This document shows positions 5,964 to 13,700 of a stretch of DNA of 14,700 nt, piece after piece (the stretch's first letter is position 1; the number at the start of each line of letters is the position of its first letter). The stretch spans positions 1 through 14,700 of the forward strand of contig CAZPHH010000108.1 in NCBI GenBank assembly GCA_964586145.1, read 5' to 3'. A model generated the notes under the pieces. The model was not told the origin of the DNA. It was given only the letters and a program-made list of their open reading frames with translations, and made no database searches. The DNA is from JAFGJQ01 sp964586145 (GTDB taxonomy: Bacteria > Planctomycetota > Phycisphaerae > UBA1845). The position numbers were made by a program, and so were the translations under genes.

Positions 5964-7352
5964 ATGAGAGGGATTGCGTTCATGGCTGTTTTTGTTGCCT
6001 CATCGGGGCTGTCGGCGGCGGACGACGTGCTGCTGCGCGAGGACTTCGGGCAGACGGCGGACGGCGACCTGCCGACGGGCTGGTCCGCGGACGGGCCGGG
6101 TTGGAGCGTGGCGGACAACGGCCTGTGCGGTGCGGCCATGGAAGGCGAGAGCACGGTCTTCTTCGGGTCGCCCGAATGGCGGGACGTCGCGCTGACCGCC
6201 GACGTTCGATTCGTGGACGCAAAGAGAGACACGTCCTGGGCGGCCCTGCTGGTGCGCGACGCCGGCGCGGACGCGCCCGGCGTTCAACTCACCATTCGTC
6301 GAGACGCAACCCGAGGCAACGGCCTGGAACTCGCCGCCCGACGGCCGAAGGACGATGGCGGCGGTTGGCGCATATTTCAGACCGCGGCGGCGCCCAAAGC
6401 CACCGATAACCATCCCTACCGCCTGCGACTCGAAGCGCGGGGCGAGTGGCTCCGCGGGTTCGTCAACGACCGGAAGGTGTTCGAGTGCCCCCGCGGGACC
6501 GAGGTCAGCCCGGCCGGCCGCGCCGGTTTCCGGATCAGCGGCGCTTCGATCGTGGTGGACAACGTGGAGGTGTTGCGTCTGGCGGCGGAAGGCCCCACCC
6601 AGCGCCGGCACCTGCGGGCACGCCCGCTGGTGATCGCGCATCGCGGCTGGTCGGAACGAGGGCCGGAGAACACGCTGGCCGCGTATCGGCTGGCCATCGA
6701 GGCCGGGGCGGAGATGGCTGAATGCGACGTCTGGCTGACGTCCGACCGCGTTCCCGTGCTGCTGCACGACGGAAACCTCAAGCGAACGACCGGCCTGGAC
6801 GCGCCGATTTCCAGCGTGTCGCTGGAGAAGGTGAAGGAGCTGGACGCAGGGAGCTGGAAGTCGCCCGATTTTGCGGGCGAGCGCATTCCGACGCTGCGCG
6901 AGGCGCTGGACCTGGTTCGCGGCAAGCTTCGCCTGGTCATCGAGATCAAACAGGCCGGCATGGAGAAGGAGGTGCTCGAGGCGATCCGCGACGCCGGCGT
7001 GAACCCGGCGGACGTGATGATCTTCTCCTTCAGCCACGACGTCGTCGAGACGATCACCCGGATGGAACCGCTTCTGCCTACCGTCTGGCTCATCGGCGAC
7101 ATGCCGTGGGAAGAGGCCGCCCGACGCGACCTGCTGACCGAGGCCGTGCGGATTCGCATCTCGGCCGTCGGTCTGCCCTTCACGCGGGCGAATCCGGCCG
7201 TCCTGCGCATGGCCCGCGAGCGCGGGTTGACGGTGTTCGTGTGGACGGTGAATGATCCGGCCGACATGCGGTATCTGTCGCGGATCGGCGTGGACGGCAT
7301 CATCACGGACCGGCCGGACGTGCTGCTGGGCATCGTGGAGGAACAGGGCTGA
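5964..7352 (+). CDS. Exported LamG-like + glycerophosphodiester phosphodiesterase fusion
   Basis: A 462-residue protein from the ATG at 5964. Residues 1-18 form a signal peptide (MAVFVASSGLSA). Residues about 20-212 look like a concanavalin/LamG-type beta-sandwich, with LLREDFG at the start and a final strand VVDNVEVLRL; such domains often bind glycans. Residues about 221-458 are a GDPD domain: H226-R-G, E235-N-T, E253-C-D255 and H268-D give the catalytic histidines and metal ligands, and the C-terminal TVNDP and GIITDRPD motifs are present. The family hydrolyses glycerophosphodiesters to glycerol-3-phosphate and an alcohol, using a divalent metal. The export signal places it outside the cytoplasm. 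The pairing of a binding-type N-terminal domain with GDPD suggests a polymer or surface-bound substrate, which is inference. It converges on rseP, with a strong hairpin between them. Confidence 0.9.
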   Translation: MRGIAFMAVFVASSGLSAADDVLLREDFGQTADGDLPTGWSADGPGWSVADNGLCGAAMEGESTVFFGSPEWRDVALTADVRFVDAKRDTSWAALLVRDAGADAPGVQLTIRRDATRGNGLELAARRPKDDGGGWRIFQTAAAPKATDNHPYRLRLEARGEWLRGFVNDRKVFECPRGTEVSPAGRAGFRISGASIVVDNVEVLRLAAEGPTQRRHLRARPLVIAHRGWSERGPENTLAAYRLAIEAGAEMAECDVWLTSDRVPVLLHDGNLKRTTGLDAPISSVSLEKVKELDAGSWKSPDFAGERIPTLREALDLVRGKLRLVIEIKQAGMEKEVLEAIRDAGVNPADVMIFSFSHDVVETITRMEPLLPTVWLIGDMPWEEAARRDLLTEAVRIRISAVGLPFTRANPAVLRMARERGLTVFVWTVNDPADMRYLSRIGVDGIITDRPDVLLGIVEEQG

Positions 7353-7359
7353 TGCCCCT

Positions 7360-7381
7360 CGCGGCGCGTTCCGGCGCCGCG
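7360..7381. terminator. GC-rich hairpin terminator between GDPD and rseP
   Basis: CGCGGCGC (7360-7367) pairs perfectly with GCGCCGCG (7374-7381) around a six-base loop. It lies eight bases after the GDPD stop and six before the end of rseP. A short T-rich stretch (CTTCTT) follows on the plus strand, so it best serves the GDPD transcript and may also stop rseP readthrough. Confidence 0.6.
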
Positions 7382-7387
7382 GCTTCT

Positions 7388-9700
7388 TCAGCGGGTCAGG
7401 TCCTGCAGCGTGACGTACAGAAACGCGGCCGCAATCAGGGCCAGCCCCACCGCCTGTGTGACCATCTGGATGCGCAGGTTGACCGGCGATCCCTTGACCT
7501 TCTCGATGAGCAGGAACACCATGTGCCCGCCGTCCACGATGGGCAGGGGCAGGAAATTGATGACGGCCAGGTTGGCCGAGATCATGGCCAGGAAGAACAG
7601 CAGATGTACAACGCCCGCCTGGGCCAGTTGCCCACCCAGCTTCACGATGCCGACCGGGCCGGCCAGCGTCTCCACGCCCACGCTCCGTGAGACGATCATC
7701 CGCTTCATGGTGATGTAGACGCCGATGATGAACTCCCAGGTCTTGTCGGCGCCCAGGGCGATGGCCGAAAAGGGGTTGTTCGCGCGGATGATGGTCCGCT
7801 CCTGGGCGAAGCTCAGGTCCATCGTGTAGAGGACTCGACTGAGCCACGGGTAGACCATGTCCTCGGTGACCTCCAGCGTGGCCGTCTGCGGGGGCGACAG
7901 ATGCTCTCGGTATCGCACTTCCACCGTCTTGCCGATGTTCTCTTCCAGCGCAATCTGGGTGCCCACGGCGTGCGATACGGAAACCGGGAACGACTGTTCC
8001 CGCTCCACACCGAAGCGGGCGGCGGAGGACGGTGTGTAGGTCACGACCTCCTGTCCGTTGATGGCAAGCATGAGCGCGCCCGGCTTCAGGCCCAGTTTGG
8101 TGTGGATGGTGTGCGGCACCGAAAACGAACAGGTCTGCTCCGCCCCGTGATCCGCTCCCTGCCGGTATGAGATCGTGACGGCGCCGCCCGCATTCTGCCG
8201 CAACTCCTCCACCATCGCGGCCCAGCGGACCACCGGCTTGTCGTTGATTCGGGTGATCCAGACGCCGTCGGGGATGCCGGATTCCGCGGCCGGGGTGGGG
8301 CGGCCGTCCCAGTCGCGGACGACGCGGCCGATCCGGGTCACGTTGTCCGCGAACAGGTCGAAGGAGGCGCCTTCCTGCGGCAATCCGGGCGCGGCGCCCG
8401 TGACCAGGCGGCCAATCCGCTGGGCCACCGTGCGCTTCACCAGCGGCCGAATGACCAGGTCGACCTGCTTTGCCAAATCCGGTCGCCAGATGCGCACCGG
8501 TATGTCGCGTTCATGTACGTCGGTCTGGTCTCGTCTCCCATCCGCCTCCCGCGCGCAGAAGCGTCTGGTTTCCGTCCGGATCTCGTCCTTGGTCGGATAG
8601 GAAACGTCGCCCCATTTCAGGATGACGTCACCCACCTTGAGTCCGGCCAGATACGCCCGGCCTTCCGGTTCGACAAGACTCACACGGGTCAGCGGAGTCA
8701 GCCCGAGGACGTCGACCGAACCCCGGCGGGACAGGCCGTGGGGACGGATCGCAATGCGTGAGGGAAGCACCAGATCCACGCGCTTCGTGGGCGAGTTCGG
8801 ATCGTTGGGATCCTCCGGACGCTCCACCACCACGTGGGCCTCCGCCGACGGGCTGGCGAGGGCGATCAGGACCTCGCTGGCGTTGCTCTCGGTGATGGTT
8901 TTGCCGTCCACGCTGACGATCCGATCGCCGATGTGCGGATGGTCCGGGCGGCGGGGATCCGATTCCGGCCCGAGGGCCACGATTTCGGACGTGACGGCAT
9001 TCATGATGCCGATTTGCTGAACCCCCTTGTCTTCGCTGTTGACGGGCATGACCCGGACCGTTTTCTGTTCCCCACTCCGATTGATGGTGAACTCAAGCTC
9101 TTCCAGGGGCCTGGCCAGTACAATCGCCGTCGTCACTTCGTTGAAGTCCCGGATTTCCCGACCGTTGATGGCCTCGATCTCGTCGCCCGCGAGGAGACCG
9201 GCCGCGTCCGCCGGGAAATTCGGCACGACAAGTCCGATCTTCGCGACCGGCGCCGGCATGCCGATCATGAACACGATGGCGAAGATGACCCCCGCGAACA
9301 GCACGTTCATGATCACGCCGGCGGAAATGACCGCCATCCGCTTGCCTACGCTCTTGTTGGAAAACGAGCGGGGGTCCGCCTTGACCGCGATCTCGCCCGA
9401 CTTGTCGATCTCGAAATCCTCCTGCCCCAGCATCTTCACGTAGCCGCCCAGCGGCAGGATGTTGAACGAATACCGCGTCTCCCCGCGCGTGAAGCCCCAG
9501 ATCTCCCGGAAAAAGCCCACCGCGAACCGCTCCACGCGGATGTCGCACCACTTGGCTACGATGAAGTGACCCAGCTCGTGAACGAAAATCACGGCGGAGA
9601 AGCCGATGAAGATCAGCAGGTAGGGCATCAGCGCGGCCAGCCACTCCAGCGGGTTGATGAAGGCCAGCGCCGGCGACAGGGACATCAGCAGGTCGAACAT
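7388..9700 (-). CDS. rseP: RseP-type site-2 intramembrane metalloprotease with expanded PDZ array
   Basis: A 770-residue M50 zinc protease of the inner membrane that cuts transmembrane anti-sigma factors or signal-peptide remnants. The first transmembrane helix carries HELGH (41-45) with catalytic E42. LPLGGYVKM (83-91) is the conserved membrane-associated loop, and the C-terminal NFLPLPIVDGG holds the third zinc ligand D723. A typical RseP has about 450 residues and two PDZ domains. Here the periplasmic part is far longer, with five PDZ-like cores, seen as GDEIEAING (near 172), GDRIVSVDG (258), GDVILKWGD (357), GVWITRIND (479) and GALMLAING (541). Other recognition or inhibitory roles for the extra domains are inference. 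The start at 9700 overlaps the end of dxr by 16 bases, indicating coupling; dxr-rseP adjacency is a common bacterial arrangement. Confidence 0.95.
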   Translation of the reverse strand: MFDLLMSLSPALAFINPLEWLAALMPYLLIFIGFSAVIFVHELGHFIVAKWCDIRVERFAVGFFREIWGFTRGETRYSFNILPLGGYVKMLGQEDFEIDKSGEIAVKADPRSFSNKSVGKRMAVISAGVIMNVLFAGVIFAIVFMIGMPAPVAKIGLVVPNFPADAAGLLAGDEIEAINGREIRDFNEVTTAIVLARPLEELEFTINRSGEQKTVRVMPVNSEDKGVQQIGIMNAVTSEIVALGPESDPRRPDHPHIGDRIVSVDGKTITESNASEVLIALASPSAEAHVVVERPEDPNDPNSPTKRVDLVLPSRIAIRPHGLSRRGSVDVLGLTPLTRVSLVEPEGRAYLAGLKVGDVILKWGDVSYPTKDEIRTETRRFCAREADGRRDQTDVHERDIPVRIWRPDLAKQVDLVIRPLVKRTVAQRIGRLVTGAAPGLPQEGASFDLFADNVTRIGRVVRDWDGRPTPAAESGIPDGVWITRINDKPVVRWAAMVEELRQNAGGAVTISYRQGADHGAEQTCSFSVPHTIHTKLGLKPGALMLAINGQEVVTYTPSSAARFGVEREQSFPVSVSHAVGTQIALEENIGKTVEVRYREHLSPPQTATLEVTEDMVYPWLSRVLYTMDLSFAQERTIIRANNPFSAIALGADKTWEFIIGVYITMKRMIVSRSVGVETLAGPVGIVKLGGQLAQAGVVHLLFFLAMISANLAVINFLPLPIVDGGHMVFLLIEKVKGSPVNLRIQMVTQAVGLALIAAAFLYVTLQDLTR

Positions 9701-10839
9701 TCCGTAACCTCGTTTCGCGCCCAGCGATCTGCGGCAAGCAGATCGTCCAGCGTCGGGTTTTCCTTGTATTCGTGCCGGCTCACCGCATGCTCGGTCAGCG
9801 ACGCGATCTCCGTAAACCGAATCTCACCCGCCCGAAACAGTCCTACGGCCGCCTCGTTGGCCGCGTTCAGAACCGCCCCCGCCGTCCCCCCCCGCTGCGC
9901 CGTCTCGTGCCCCAGCCGCAACGCGGGGAACCGGTCCTCGTCCGGCGGGTCAAAGTGCAGACGCCGATGGGCCAGCAAATCCAGCGACTGCGACGGGCAG
10001 GGCAGCCGGTCCGGCCACGTCAACGCATACTGGATGGGCAGCCGCATGTCCGGCGACCCGAGCTGGGCGATCAGCGAACCGTCACAGAACTCCACCAGCG
10101 AGTGAACCACCGACTCCGGATGCACGAGCACGCGGATCCGGTCGGCCGGCAGGTCAAACAGCCACCTCGCCTCAATGATCTCCAGGGCCTTGTTCATCAT
10201 CGTGGCCGAGTCGATCGTGATTTTCGGGCCCATCGCCCAAGTCGGGTGATTCAGGGCGTCTTCCAGCGTGGCCTGGGCCATCCGCTCTGTATCCCACGTG
10301 CGGAACGGCCCGCCCGAGGCGGTCAGGAAGATCCGCCGAACCTCCGAGCGGCGACCCGCCTGAAGCGACTGAAAGATGGCCGAGTGCTCGCTGTCCACCG
10401 GGATCAATTCCGCCCCCGTCTGACGAGCCAGCGGCGCGATCAGGGCACCCGCCACCACCAGCGTTTCCTTGTTGGCCAGGGCGATCCGCCGGCCCAACTC
10501 GACGGCGCGAAGGGTGGCCGGCAGACCGGCCGCCCCCACAACCGCCGAAACCACCACTTCACAGGCTTCGGCCTCGATCAGCTCGACCATGGCCTGCGGC
10601 CCGGTGTAGACCCGCACGCTCCGGTCGACGGCCGATCGGAGTGCGTCGGCGTTGGCAACATCCGTGATGGCAATGGCTTTCGGCCGCCAGTCACGAGCCT
10701 GCTGAGCGAGAGGTTTCCACTGGGACCCGGCGGCTAGGCCCACCACTTCATATCGGCGATCCAGGCCTGCCAACACCTCCAGCGTGTTCTGGCCGATGGA
10801 ACCGGTGGACCCCAGTACTACGATGCGTTGCCTGCTCAT
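9685..10839 (-). CDS. dxr: 1-deoxy-D-xylulose 5-phosphate reductoisomerase
   Basis: A 384-residue cytoplasmic enzyme of the MEP isoprenoid pathway. It converts 1-deoxy-D-xylulose 5-phosphate to 2-C-methyl-D-erythritol 4-phosphate with NADPH and a divalent metal. The N-terminus VVLGSTGSIG (7-16) is the NADPH-binding loop. PVDSEHSAIFQ supplies metal ligands D149 and E151, MMNKALE supplies E220, and NHPTWAMGPK (198-206) is the flexible active-site loop. Length and motifs match the family along the whole protein. The reading frame is open to 11106, but the ATG at 10839 is chosen because homology begins there and the extension would run into the divergent Nudix gene. No strong Shine-Dalgarno is visible. 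Its promoter is probably the minus-strand pair at 10887-10915. It is first in an operon with rseP. Confidence 0.97.
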   Translation of the reverse strand: MSRQRIVVLGSTGSIGQNTLEVLAGLDRRYEVVGLAAGSQWKPLAQQARDWRPKAIAITDVANADALRSAVDRSVRVYTGPQAMVELIEAEACEVVVSAVVGAAGLPATLRAVELGRRIALANKETLVVAGALIAPLARQTGAELIPVDSEHSAIFQSLQAGRRSEVRRIFLTASGGPFRTWDTERMAQATLEDALNHPTWAMGPKITIDSATMMNKALEIIEARWLFDLPADRIRVLVHPESVVHSLVEFCDGSLIAQLGSPDMRLPIQYALTWPDRLPCPSQSLDLLAHRRLHFDPPDEDRFPALRLGHETAQRGGTAGAVLNAANEAAVGLFRAGEIRFTEIASLTEHAVSRHEYKENPTLDDLLAADRWARNEVTECSTC

Positions 10840-10886
10840 GCGTGTCGTTTGGCCTGTGGTGGAACCGCCCCGTGACAGACCGGACC

Positions 10887-10915
10887 ATGATAGGGGCAGT
10901 CCCGGGGGCGGACAA
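10887..10915 (-). promoter_or_regulatory. Predicted dxr-rseP promoter
   Basis: Read on the minus strand, TTGTCC (10915-10910) and TATCAT (10892-10887) are separated by 17 bases. The -10 box matches five of six consensus bases and the -35 four of six. Transcription would start near 10880, about 40 bases before the dxr ATG. Confidence 0.5.
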
Positions 10916-10935
10916 GGCGAGCCGGCCCCCCCAAA

Positions 10936-10964
10936 TTGCCCGACCGAGGGGCACGACCTATAAT
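10936..10964 (+). promoter_or_regulatory. Predicted promoter of the Nudix-rhomboid-M50 operon
   Basis: TTGCCC (10936-10941) and a perfect TATAAT (10959-10964) are separated by 17 bases. The predicted start near 10971 leaves a leader of about 57 bases before the ATG at 11028. It is arranged back to back with the dxr promoter, with the two -35 boxes about 20 bases apart. Confidence 0.65.
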
Positions 10965-11027
10965 CGCCGACAAGGGGGTTGGACCCGGCCTGACGGGCAT
11001 TCAGTGGACCGAACCTGCAAACCGCCG

Positions 11028-11543
11028 ATGAAGCGAACCGTGCTGATGACCGGCCGTATCTTCTCCGTGGAACGACGGGAAATCCCCAGGGATCGCCGGC
11101 CCGCACTCGTGCGCGAGATCGTGGTCCACCCCGGGGCGGTGACCGTGCTGCCGGTACTGGAAAACGGCTCCATCGTCATGATCCACAACTTCCGACACGC
11201 AGTGGACCGTGAACTGTTGGAACTGCCGGCGGGCACGCTGGAGCCGGGCGAAGACCCCGCGGCCTGCGCGGTCCGGGAGCTGGAAGAGGAAACGGGCTAC
11301 GTCGCCAAGGAAGTTCAGCCGTTCTGCGAATTTTTCACCACGCCCGGAATCGCGGACGAGCGTATGCAGGTCTTTCTGGCGACCGGACTGACCCACCAGA
11401 AGCAGCGGCTGGAAGATGGGGAGCAGATTCGGGTGGAGGTTTTCCCCGCGGAGCAGGTCCGGCAGATGGTGACGGACGGGCGCATTCAGGACGGCAAGAC
11501 GATGGCGATTCTGGGGCAGTATTTCCTGCGGAACCAAGGGTAA
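11028..11543 (+). CDS. Nudix hydrolase, ADP-ribose pyrophosphatase-like
   Basis: A 171-residue cytoplasmic Nudix hydrolase. The full Nudix box G-x5-E-x7-REL-x-EE-x-GY spans residues 69-91 (G69, E75, R83, E84, E87, E88, G90) and binds the catalytic magnesium. The preceding ELLELPAG and the following FFTTPGIADERMQVFLA are typical of the ADP-ribose/NDP-sugar pyrophosphatase branch, which hydrolyses ADP-ribose to AMP and ribose 5-phosphate. The exact substrate is inferred. The ATG at 11028 is chosen because the family fold begins there and the TATAAT promoter sits just upstream; longer starts would lie in or before that promoter. A second ATG six codons on (M7) is possible. The stop is seven bases before the rhomboid gene, so the two are cotranscribed. 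Confidence 0.92.
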   Translation: MKRTVLMTGRIFSVERREIPRDRRPALVREIVVHPGAVTVLPVLENGSIVMIHNFRHAVDRELLELPAGTLEPGEDPAACAVRELEEETGYVAKEVQPFCEFFTTPGIADERMQVFLATGLTHQKQRLEDGEQIRVEVFPAEQVRQMVTDGRIQDGKTMAILGQYFLRNQG

Positions 11544-11550
11544 GCGAACG

Positions 11551-12534
11551 ATGGGCTGGCAGGACCGAGACTACGCACGCGAAGACGGCGGCCCACGCGG
11601 CTACGGCGGTTCCATCGGCCGGGGCGGTTTCCGGCGGTCCAACATCGTCCGGACGCTCATCATCGCGAACATCGTCCTCTACGTACTCTGCTACATGACG
11701 CCGCTCGGACCGTACATTCGCGGCACCGAGCCGCAGGTTGTCATGACCCCCCTGGGGCCGGCCGTCGCACCCGGGCAGCCCGGCTGGTGCGAGATGATCA
11801 CCACGAAGGTGATGCACGGTCAGGTGTGGCGCCTGATCACATCGCAGTATCTCCACGCGCCGCGGATCGAGCACATCCTCTTCAATATGATCGGGCTGTT
11901 CTTCCTGGGGCCTCCGCTGGAACAGCGGTGGGGCAACCGGAAGTTCTTTGTCGTCTACACCCTGGCCGGTATCAGCGGGAACCTACTTCTGTTGGCAGCC
12001 GGGCTGGTGGGCTGGATCAACCCGAACGTGCCCGCGCTGGGAGCGTCCGGCTGCATCCTGGGCCTGCTGGGCGTAGCGGCGGTCCTGTTTCCGCAGGCCG
12101 AGGTGTATGTGTACTTCCTGTTCCCCGTCAAGATTCGGACCGTGGCCGTCCTGTTCACATTGATGTACGCCTACAATGTGTACAAGCAGGGCGCCAATTA
12201 CGGCGGCGATCTGTGCCACCTGGCGGGCCTGGGGTTCGGCGTGTGGTACGCCCGATGGGGGGAGCGCTGGTGGCCCTACTCCGGCCTGCGCCGCGTGCTC
12301 GTGCGGGCTGCGCAGGCGTTCGGCCTATTCCGGTCTACGCCCGCACGCGTCGGCTCAGGGGCGTGGAACGCCCGGATGGAAGAGCGAGTCGCCGACGCCG
12401 CCGAGATCGATCGGATTCTCAAGAAGGTCTACGACGGCGGCATCAACACGCTGACCGAGCATGAAAAACGCACGCTGGCCGAGGCCACCGAGCGCCAGCG
12501 GCAGGAAGACCTGAAGGCCAAGCGCGGCTGGTAG
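11551..12534 (+). CDS. Rhomboid-family intramembrane serine protease with C-terminal DUF6576-like module
   Basis: A 327-residue membrane protease. A Gly/Arg-rich cytoplasmic N-terminus (1-34) precedes the first hydrophobic helix (about 35-51). HILFNMIGLFFLG is the conserved H-x3-N helix, GASG (164-167) holds nucleophile S166, and H223 in LCHLAGLGFG is the catalytic base. Rhomboids cut substrates within or near transmembrane helices. After the last helix a soluble tail follows. Its last 30-odd residues (from D287: D-x-IL-x-K, GI-x2-LT, E-K-R-x-L) match the tail of the next gene and look like the DUF6576 helical module found in such proteins (assignment from memory). AAGGG upstream of the ATG at 11551 serves as Shine-Dalgarno. 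It sits in the Nudix-rhomboid-M50 operon. The phrase MTPLGP occurs twice in the first periplasmic loop. Confidence 0.93.
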   Translation: MGWQDRDYAREDGGPRGYGGSIGRGGFRRSNIVRTLIIANIVLYVLCYMTPLGPYIRGTEPQVVMTPLGPAVAPGQPGWCEMITTKVMHGQVWRLITSQYLHAPRIEHILFNMIGLFFLGPPLEQRWGNRKFFVVYTLAGISGNLLLLAAGLVGWINPNVPALGASGCILGLLGVAAVLFPQAEVYVYFLFPVKIRTVAVLFTLMYAYNVYKQGANYGGDLCHLAGLGFGVWYARWGERWWPYSGLRRVLVRAAQAFGLFRSTPARVGSGAWNARMEERVADAAEIDRILKKVYDGGINTLTEHEKRTLAEATERQRQEDLKAKRGW

Positions 12535-12550
12535 CCGGCCGGCCGGCCGG
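12535..12550. repeat. (CCGG)4 palindromic tract
   Basis: Four tandem CCGG units begin directly after the rhomboid stop codon and form a perfect 16-base self-complementary tract in the 39-base gap before the M50 gene. It could be a slippage-prone repeat, or weakly structure the intercistronic RNA. Confidence 0.8.
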
Positions 12551-12573
12551 TGGGGTGAACTCGAGCGACAGGT

Positions 12574-13617
12574 ATGTCACGGTCGTTTGACAACCCGATC
12601 AACTGGTCGTTTCGCATCGGGCGGCTGTTCGGAATTGACATCCGCGTGCATCTGCTGTTCGTGCTCGGGGCGTTTGTGCTGCTGGCCCGGGCGTTTCAGG
12701 AGGACGTGCAGGGCGGGGTCAGTTCGGTCCGGGACAGCCTGATTGCCATTGGGCTGCTCTTTCTCATCGTGCTGATTCACGAGTTCGGCCATTGCTTCGG
12801 CTGCCGGGCCGTCAAGGGCGAGGCGAGTGAGATCATGCTCTGGCCGCTGGGCGGCCTGGCCCTGGTGGGTCCGCCGCACACGCCGCGCGCCCATCTGATC
12901 ACGGCCCTTTCCGGACCCGCCGTTCACCCCGTGTTGTGCGTGCTGGCAGCCGCCGTGCTGGTGCTGTCGACGGGGACGTTCGCGTCGGTGCCGTGGAACC
13001 CGTTCCGGCCGTTCGACCCGGTCGGCGGCGCGGGGGTCTTCCATGCCCAGTGGCAGTGGTGGATCGCGTATTTCTTCGGGCTGAACCTCTGCCTGCTTCT
13101 GTTCAACCTGTCGCCCGTGTTTCCGCTGGACGGGGGCAAGGTCCTCCAGTCGCTGCTGTGGCCGAGCATGGGCTTTCGCGATTCCATGATGCTGGCCAGC
13201 GGCATCGGCATGATCGGGGCGATCGGGTTTGCCGTGATCGGCATCTTCTCCCAGGCGTACATTCTGTTCGCCCTGGCGTTCTTCGGGTACATCACCTGCA
13301 TGCAGCAGCGGCAGCAGATTCGCATGGGCATGTACGACGAGGGCGGCGAGTTCGGCTACGACTTCTCCCAGGGCTACACGTCGTTCGAGCGGTCTGTGGA
13401 ACGGGCGGGCCGGTCGCCGTCCTATTGGCAGCGTCGCCGCGCCCGCAAGGAAGAGGCCCGCCGGCAGCGGGAGCTGGAGCGTCTGGAGGCCGAGCGCCGC
13501 GCTGTCGACGCCATCCTCGAGAAAATCTCCCGGGAGGGCATCCAGTCGCTGACCCCCCGGGAACGCCGCATTCTCCAGCGTGAGACGCAGCGTCAATCCT
13601 CCCACGACGGCCACTGA
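12574..13617 (+). CDS. M50 (S2P/SpoIVFB-like) intramembrane metalloprotease with DUF6576-like tail
   Basis: A 347-residue polytopic membrane zinc protease. HEFGH (69-73, catalytic E70) lies in an early transmembrane helix and FPLDGG supplies the third ligand D186. WPLGGLA and the SGPAVH segment correspond to conserved regions between these helices, the latter with His where many homologues have Asn. There is no PDZ or CBS domain, so it is closer to SpoIVFB-like S2P enzymes than to RseP. After the last helix (about residue 245) an Arg/Glu-rich, probably coiled-coil segment (285-310) leads to a tail from D312 that matches the rhomboid's C-terminal module. The substrate is unknown. The ATG at 12574 has only a poor ribosome-binding site, but the family sequence starts here. 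It is the last gene of the operon, 39 bases after the rhomboid. Confidence 0.92.
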   Translation: MSRSFDNPINWSFRIGRLFGIDIRVHLLFVLGAFVLLARAFQEDVQGGVSSVRDSLIAIGLLFLIVLIHEFGHCFGCRAVKGEASEIMLWPLGGLALVGPPHTPRAHLITALSGPAVHPVLCVLAAAVLVLSTGTFASVPWNPFRPFDPVGGAGVFHAQWQWWIAYFFGLNLCLLLFNLSPVFPLDGGKVLQSLLWPSMGFRDSMMLASGIGMIGAIGFAVIGIFSQAYILFALAFFGYITCMQQRQQIRMGMYDEGGEFGYDFSQGYTSFERSVERAGRSPSYWQRRRARKEEARRQRELERLEAERRAVDAILEKISREGIQSLTPRERRILQRETQRQSSHDGH

Positions 13618-13632
13618 CGAGCACCCATCGGA

Positions 13633-13644
13633 CGACCCGGGTCG
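13633..13644. promoter_or_regulatory. Perfect 12-base palindrome before the tRNA promoter
   Basis: CGACCCGGGTCG is fully self-complementary. It lies 15 bases after the M50 stop and two bases before the -35 box of the tRNA promoter. It may be a protein-binding site or chance in GC-rich DNA; with no loop it is a poor terminator. Confidence 0.3.
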
Positions 13645-13646
13645 AA

Positions 13647-13675
13647 TTGCCCGATCCGCCGGAAGACCCTAAGAT
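13647..13675 (+). promoter_or_regulatory. Predicted tRNA promoter
   Basis: TTGCCC (13647-13652) and TAAGAT (13670-13675) are 17 bases apart, placing a start near 13682, about 19 bases before the tRNA. The -35 region shares AATTGCCCGA with the Nudix operon promoter. Confidence 0.5.
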
Positions 13676-13700
13676 GAACCCGGCCGCCGCGCCCCGCGCC

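Noticed and set aside
6000..7847. A 615-residue minus-strand open frame across the GDPD gene
   Set aside because: Antisense shadow. The plus-strand GDPD motifs and signal peptide explain the region, and the frame runs into rseP in another phase.
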